Below, piece by piece: positions 6,782-9,885 of a stretch of 9,885 bases of DNA. Origin of the DNA: Balneolaceae bacterium (lineage in GTDB: Bacteria; Bacteroidota; Rhodothermia; Balneolales; Balneolaceae). The stretch covers positions 1 through 9,885 of the forward strand of contig SLGL01000423.1 of assembly GCA_007123785.1 (NCBI GenBank), in the 5' to 3' direction. Numbering within the stretch: the first letter of the stretch is position 1; every line of letters starts with the position of its first letter. The translations under genes and the position numbers were made by a program. Under the pieces are notes generated by a model. That model ran no database searches. It worked only from the letters and a program-made list of their open reading frames with translations, and was not told the DNA's origin.

Positions 6782-7744
6782 ATGAATCAACATCCCGACA
6801 ATAATCAACGCCGTTCTTTTTTGAAAAAACTTGCTGCTGGTGTGGCAGGCGGCGCTCTTATTCCACTAACTGCACTGGCTGAACGAAAATCATCTTCTGC
6901 AGTCAATAACGGAAATCACGTAACTCTCGGAATTTCAAGTTATTCCTATTGGCACTTTTACTCAGAACGAACACCCCTTCGATATGTGATCGAAGAAGCC
7001 TCCAGGCTCGGTGTACACGGAGTAGATGTACTTCACCGTCAGCTTGAAAGTGAAGACCCGGGTTATATTAATGATCTTAAGAAACATGCCCTGATTCATG
7101 GTGTTCACCTCAACTGTCTTTCTACTCACCAGCGATTTTTAAACCCCAACCGTGAGGAGCGCCAGCAGAGTATTGATGATACCAAACGCTTTATTCGGGT
7201 AGCCCGTGACCTGGGTGCTTCCTGTATACGAATCAGTACCGGCCGATGGGGAACAACAGGTTCCTTCTCCGAGCTGATGGATCTCAGGGGAATCGAACCG
7301 CCTATTGAGGGATACACGGATGAAGATGCATTTGAATGGTGTGTAGACGCACTTGAGCAGCTTGCGCCAGTTGCTGAAGAGCACGGTGTAATGCTCGGGC
7401 TTGAAAATCACTGGGGACTTACAACCACGGCCGATGGTTTGCTCCGCCTTTTCAATGCTGTGGATTCGCCCTGGCTGGGTGTATTGATGGATACCGGCAA
7501 CTTTCTGGATGATAAATATGAACAACTGGAAAGAATTGCTCCCTACACTGTTTTCATTCAGGCCAAAACCTACTATGGCGGCGGGCGCTTCTATACACTC
7601 GATCTCGATTATGATCGCATTGCCCGAATTCTTCGGGATGCAAACTACAAAGGCTACATCTCCATCGAATTTGAAGGACATGCGCCCAACGAAGAGGCCG
7701 TTGCAGACAGCATCGATCTGCTGAGAGGTGCTTTTACAGTATAG
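6782..7744 (+). CDS. Tat-exported sugar phosphate isomerase/epimerase-like TIM-barrel protein
   Basis: This 320-residue protein starts with a twin-arginine signal: QRRSFLKK at about residues 9-16, a small hydrophobic stretch AAGVAGGALIPLTALA, then AERK, so folded export to the periplasm or anchoring there is expected. The rest is a xylose-isomerase-like TIM barrel of the AP-endonuclease-2/sugar isomerase superfamily. It opens with LGISSYSYW, includes LGVHGVDVLHRQ and SCIRISTGRWG, and has metal-ligand candidates E208 in LENHWG, D237 in LMDTGNF and E296 in SIEFEGH. At a position often occupied by a metal-binding His in HxHxKD, it has FIQAKTYY, so metal coordination may differ. The ATG at 6782 is preferred over the in-frame TTG at 6719, which would add 21 residues ahead of the Tat motif and lies just after the upstream terminator's U-tract. 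It is flanked by terminators and stands alone. Substrate unknown; sugar or polyol metabolism is a reasonable guess. Confidence 0.85.
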   Translation: MNQHPDNNQRRSFLKKLAAGVAGGALIPLTALAERKSSSAVNNGNHVTLGISSYSYWHFYSERTPLRYVIEEASRLGVHGVDVLHRQLESEDPGYINDLKKHALIHGVHLNCLSTHQRFLNPNREERQQSIDDTKRFIRVARDLGASCIRISTGRWGTTGSFSELMDLRGIEPPIEGYTDEDAFEWCVDALEQLAPVAEEHGVMLGLENHWGLTTTADGLLRLFNAVDSPWLGVLMDTGNFLDDKYEQLERIAPYTVFIQAKTYYGGGRFYTLDLDYDRIARILRDANYKGYISIEFEGHAPNEEAVADSIDLLRGAFTV

Positions 7745-7784
7745 TGCTGTAAGCTTTATTATATCGTTTTTAAATTGAACGAAG

Positions 7785-7831
7785 GGAGAATGTTATTTAC
7801 AATCCGGAATAGCATTCTCCTATTTTAATTT
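7785..7831 (+). terminator. strong intrinsic terminator after the TIM-barrel gene
   Basis: GGAGAATGTTATT (7785-7797) pairs with AATAGCATTCTCC (7808-7820) over 13 positions, with one T-G wobble and a 10-base loop, followed by TATTTTAATTT. It starts 40 bases after the stop codon and closes that transcription unit. Confidence 0.8.
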
Positions 7832-7874
7832 CACAAAGGTCACTTCATCCCTTTTCCAATAGATTTAATGACTG

Positions 7875-7892
7875 GTTAAAAGGAATTTTAAC
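7875..7892. promoter_or_regulatory. 7-4-7 inverted repeat, possible operator
   Basis: GTTAAAA and TTTTAAC form a perfect inverted repeat around GGAA. No T-run follows, so it is unlikely to be a terminator; a dimeric regulator site or a small hairpin is possible. AT-rich repeats of this size can arise by chance. Confidence 0.3.
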
Positions 7893-7939
7893 ACCTGCCT
7901 ATTCCCGATCTCAAGAATAATAGTTTTCTTGCCTCTTCT

Positions 7940-7953
7940 TTGATGACTATCAA
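7940..7953. promoter_or_regulatory. perfect FNR/CRP-family palindrome (TTGAT-N4-ATCAA)
   Basis: TTGATGACTATCAA is an exact match to the FNR-type consensus TTGAT-N4-ATCAA, and the symmetry extends one more base on each side (T7939, A7954). It lies 107 bp upstream of the symporter ATG in the leader of the symporter/response-regulator operon, a plausible place for activation. Known users of this motif are FNR, ANR and DNR/NnrR-type regulators. Which regulator this organism has is not visible here. Confidence 0.5.
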
Positions 7954-8060
7954 ACACTTTTCTCCCTGGCAGGCATAAATAGAATCAGAACTAATTTCTG
8001 ACCTCACTTTTTTTTAACTTACTATAAGAAAATCTTTCATTTAAAGGGGACCTGTTAATC

Positions 8061-9452
8061 ATGTCGAAATTAAAATGGACAGGCTTAATACTGGGAATTA
8101 CAGGTTTTTTGATGCCCTTGGTTTACACCTTTCCGGGACTTCCTCTCGCCGGCCACTTTGCGATGAGTATTTTCCTGATGGCTGCCGTTTTCTGGATGTT
8201 TGAAACCATTCCCATCTACTCCACCTCTATCCTGGTAATTTTTTTCCAGGTAATTCTGCTCAGTGCAGAAGGCTTTATCGACTACTCGGCGGCGGTGTAC
8301 GATCCTCTTCCTTTCAATCATTTTATCGCCACACTGGCCGACCCCATCATCATTCTTTTCCTGGGCGGATTTGTATTGGCCGATGCCTCTGTAAAATACG
8401 ACTTTGATAAAAACCTCACTCGTGTGCTGTTAAAACCGTTCGGCTCACACACGGAGTATATCATACTCGGATTGATGGTGGTCACAGCGATTCTGTCGGC
8501 CTTTATGAGTAACACGGCAACTACTGCCATGATGATCACTGTGATTTTACCTATTATTGCACGGATGGAGCCGGGTGATCCTGCCAGAATCGGAGTTGTT
8601 CTCTGCATCCCTTTTGCCGCTAATATCGGGGGTATCGCCACACCCATCGGCACACCACCCAATGCAGTTGTGATCGCTGCTCTGAACCAGCAGGGGCTAC
8701 AGGTTGCTTTCAGCAGCTGGATGATCTATGCCGCACCTCTTGCCGTGGTGATGCTCTTCATCGCCTGGAAGGTTCTTCTTCGGCTCTATCCCCCTGCTAC
8801 GGACATTATTTCACTCACGCTCGACAGTAAACTGAAAACTTCACCCAACGCAATAGTTCTCTACACTACATTTGCCATAACTGTATTATTGTGGGTCACC
8901 GAGGGCATTCACGGCATTCGCAGCAGCATTGTTGCACTCATCCCAGTAGCGGTTCTCACGCTTACATCTGCTTTCGAAAAACAGGATATCCGAAAGCTGC
9001 CATGGGAAGTACTCTGGCTCATCGCCGGTGGAATTGCGCTGGGTATCTCCATGAAAGAGACTGGCCTGGCCGAATGGATGGTAGGTGCTATTTCGTGGGA
9101 TCAGTTCGGCTATTTGATGCTGCTCGCCGTGTTTGGAACCGTGGCCCTGCTGATGTCCAACTTTTTATCGAACACTGTAACCGCATCACTTCTGATACCG
9201 CTGGGAATATCCCTGGCGATGTCAGGTATTATGGAAGGCCAGGTTTTCGGGATGATGATGATCGGACTGGTGATTGCACTTGCATCCAGTTTTGCAATGG
9301 TGCTTCCAATCTCCACACCTCCCAATGCCATCGCTGTAAGCACCGGCCTGCTGGAAACCAAAGATATGATCACATCCGGTTTGATCATCGGTTTGATCGG
9401 TCTTGTACTTATAATGCTTCTTTCGGTCATATACTGGCCGTACATACTCTAA
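8061..9452 (+). CDS. SLC13/DASS family sodium-coupled divalent anion (dicarboxylate) symporter
   Basis: This 463-residue polytopic inner-membrane protein belongs to the divalent anion:Na+ symporter family and is the same size as the structurally known VcINDY (462). The two inverted-repeat halves each show the sodium/substrate-binding pair. The first has SNT at 150-152 and TPPNA at 198-202 within ATPIGTPPNA. The second has SNT at 370-372 and TPPNA at 419-423 within ISTPPNA. Known relatives import succinate, malate, fumarate or citrate with Na+, and some carry sulfate; C4-dicarboxylate uptake is the best guess, but specificity cannot be read. The ATG follows GGGGA by ten bases. The stop is 12 bp from the response regulator start, so they are probably cotranscribed. 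The leader carries an FNR-like palindrome, suggesting control by oxygen or another CRP-family signal. Confidence 0.93.
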   Translation: MSKLKWTGLILGITGFLMPLVYTFPGLPLAGHFAMSIFLMAAVFWMFETIPIYSTSILVIFFQVILLSAEGFIDYSAAVYDPLPFNHFIATLADPIIILFLGGFVLADASVKYDFDKNLTRVLLKPFGSHTEYIILGLMVVTAILSAFMSNTATTAMMITVILPIIARMEPGDPARIGVVLCIPFAANIGGIATPIGTPPNAVVIAALNQQGLQVAFSSWMIYAAPLAVVMLFIAWKVLLRLYPPATDIISLTLDSKLKTSPNAIVLYTTFAITVLLWVTEGIHGIRSSIVALIPVAVLTLTSAFEKQDIRKLPWEVLWLIAGGIALGISMKETGLAEWMVGAISWDQFGYLMLLAVFGTVALLMSNFLSNTVTASLLIPLGISLAMSGIMEGQVFGMMMIGLVIALASSFAMVLPISTPPNAIAVSTGLLETKDMITSGLIIGLIGLVLIMLLSVIYWPYIL

Positions 9453-9464
9453 ACCAAAAATATT

Positions 9465-9885
9465 ATGGAAACAAAAATTTATATACTGGTAGTGGAAGAT
9501 GAGCCTGATGTGCTCGATTCGATTGTTCGGGATATCACCGTTTTTGAAAAATTTTTCCCGATTGAAATGGCCGATTCTGCCGAAGAAGCACGTGAGTTGA
9601 TCGATTCCATCCTCGAAAAAGATGATGAAATCGGGCTGATTTTATGTGACCATGTACTTCCCGGTGATAACGGTGTAGAATTGCTCGTTGAAATGCAAAA
9701 CCGTGCCGAGACAGAAGACACCCAAAAAGTACTTATTACCGGCCAGGCCGGGCTGCAGGAAACAGTCAGGGCTGTAAATGAAGCCGACCTGAAACACTAC
9801 ATAGCCAAACCCTGGCAAAAGGATGAGCTGACAAAGATCACAAAAGAACTGCTGACGGATTATGTGATTGATCATGTAGAGGCAC
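9465..9885 (+). CDS. response regulator receiver-domain protein (runs off right edge)
   Basis: The 140 visible codons encode a complete CheY-like receiver domain, METKIYILVVEDEPDVLDS onward. The acidic pocket is E11/D12 and the phosphoacceptor is D62 in LILCDHVLPG. The conserved Thr is T92 in VLITGQ and the conserved Lys is K115 in IAKPW. These residues are all intact, so the domain should be phosphorylated by a histidine kinase in the cytoplasm. After about residue 130 the protein continues (DYVIDHVEA) past the window edge, so an output domain, if any, is unseen; the reading frame has no stop in the window. The ATG has no Shine-Dalgarno and lies 12 bp after the symporter stop, which points to an operon. 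A role in controlling transport or signalling of the imported anion is inference from context only. Confidence 0.9.
   Translation, partial: METKIYILVVEDEPDVLDSIVRDITVFEKFFPIEMADSAEEARELIDSILEKDDEIGLILCDHVLPGDNGVELLVEMQNRAETEDTQKVLITGQAGLQETVRAVNEADLKHYIAKPWQKDELTKITKELLTDYVIDHVEA

Larger units (their letters stand above)
7745..8060. other. 316-bp regulatory intergenic region ahead of the symporter operon
   Basis: No gene is seen here. In order it contains a strong hairpin terminator (7785-7831), a 7-4-7 inverted repeat (7875-7892), a perfect FNR/CRP-type palindrome (7940-7953) and an AT-rich leader with TATAAG about 35 bases before the symporter ATG. No exact TAnnTTTG promoter is present. 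GGGGA at 8046-8050 is the likely ribosome binding site for the symporter, ten bases from the ATG. Confidence 0.6.

Noticed and set aside
7139..7681. 180-codon minus-strand open frame inside the TIM-barrel gene
   Set aside because: Antisense shadow of a gene with intact family motifs; no ribosome binding site or recognisable fold.
8891..9502. 203-codon plus-strand frame overlapping the symporter
   Set aside because: Out-of-frame shadow of the symporter; Cys/His/Arg-rich composition typical of shifted membrane-protein coding, and it covers the start of the response regulator.

Overview
The window looks like chromosomal housekeeping DNA from a free-living bacterium of the Bacteroidota/Balneolota/Rhodothermota (FCB) group. 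The lineage call is an inference. It rests on the UvrA first zinc module lacking its upstream CxxC pair, as I recall for Bacteroidota UvrA; on promoter-like TTTG/TAnnTTTG elements; on several genes with no visible Shine-Dalgarno; and on moderate GC. No mobile element, CRISPR array, rRNA or tRNA was seen.

Layout. Bases 1-1075 (minus) hold the first 358 codons of uvrA (nucleotide excision repair), which runs off the left edge. Bases 1076-1391 are intergenic, with an ATG-less, protein-like open stretch that may be a gene remnant. Bases 1392-2564 (minus) encode a CynX/NimT-type MFS transporter. A 117-bp divergent gap with Bacteroidota-like promoter elements separates it from pyrR-pyrB (2682-4176, plus), a translationally coupled pair for pyrimidine salvage/regulation and the first committed step of UMP synthesis. 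After a 300-bp gap comes recN (4477-6183, double-strand-break repair). Ten perfect copies of a 7-bp repeat then fill the gap up to a single-domain rhodanese (6272-6646). A hairpin terminator ends that unit. A Tat-exported sugar phosphate isomerase/epimerase-like TIM-barrel protein follows (6782-7744) with its own strong terminator.

The last 2.1 kb is a likely two-gene operon: an SLC13/DASS sodium-coupled divalent anion symporter (8061-9452) and, 12 bp later, a response regulator receiver protein cut by the right edge (9465-9885). The 316-bp leader of this operon carries a perfect FNR/CRP-family palindrome (TTGAT-N4-ATCAA) and a separate 7-4-7 inverted repeat, which suggests redox- or effector-responsive control of anion uptake.

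I do not see an unmistakably new system. The items most worth a second look are the FNR-like operator ahead of the symporter/response-regulator pair, the 7-bp tandem array directly abutting the rhodanese start, and the pyrR start/promoter arrangement.
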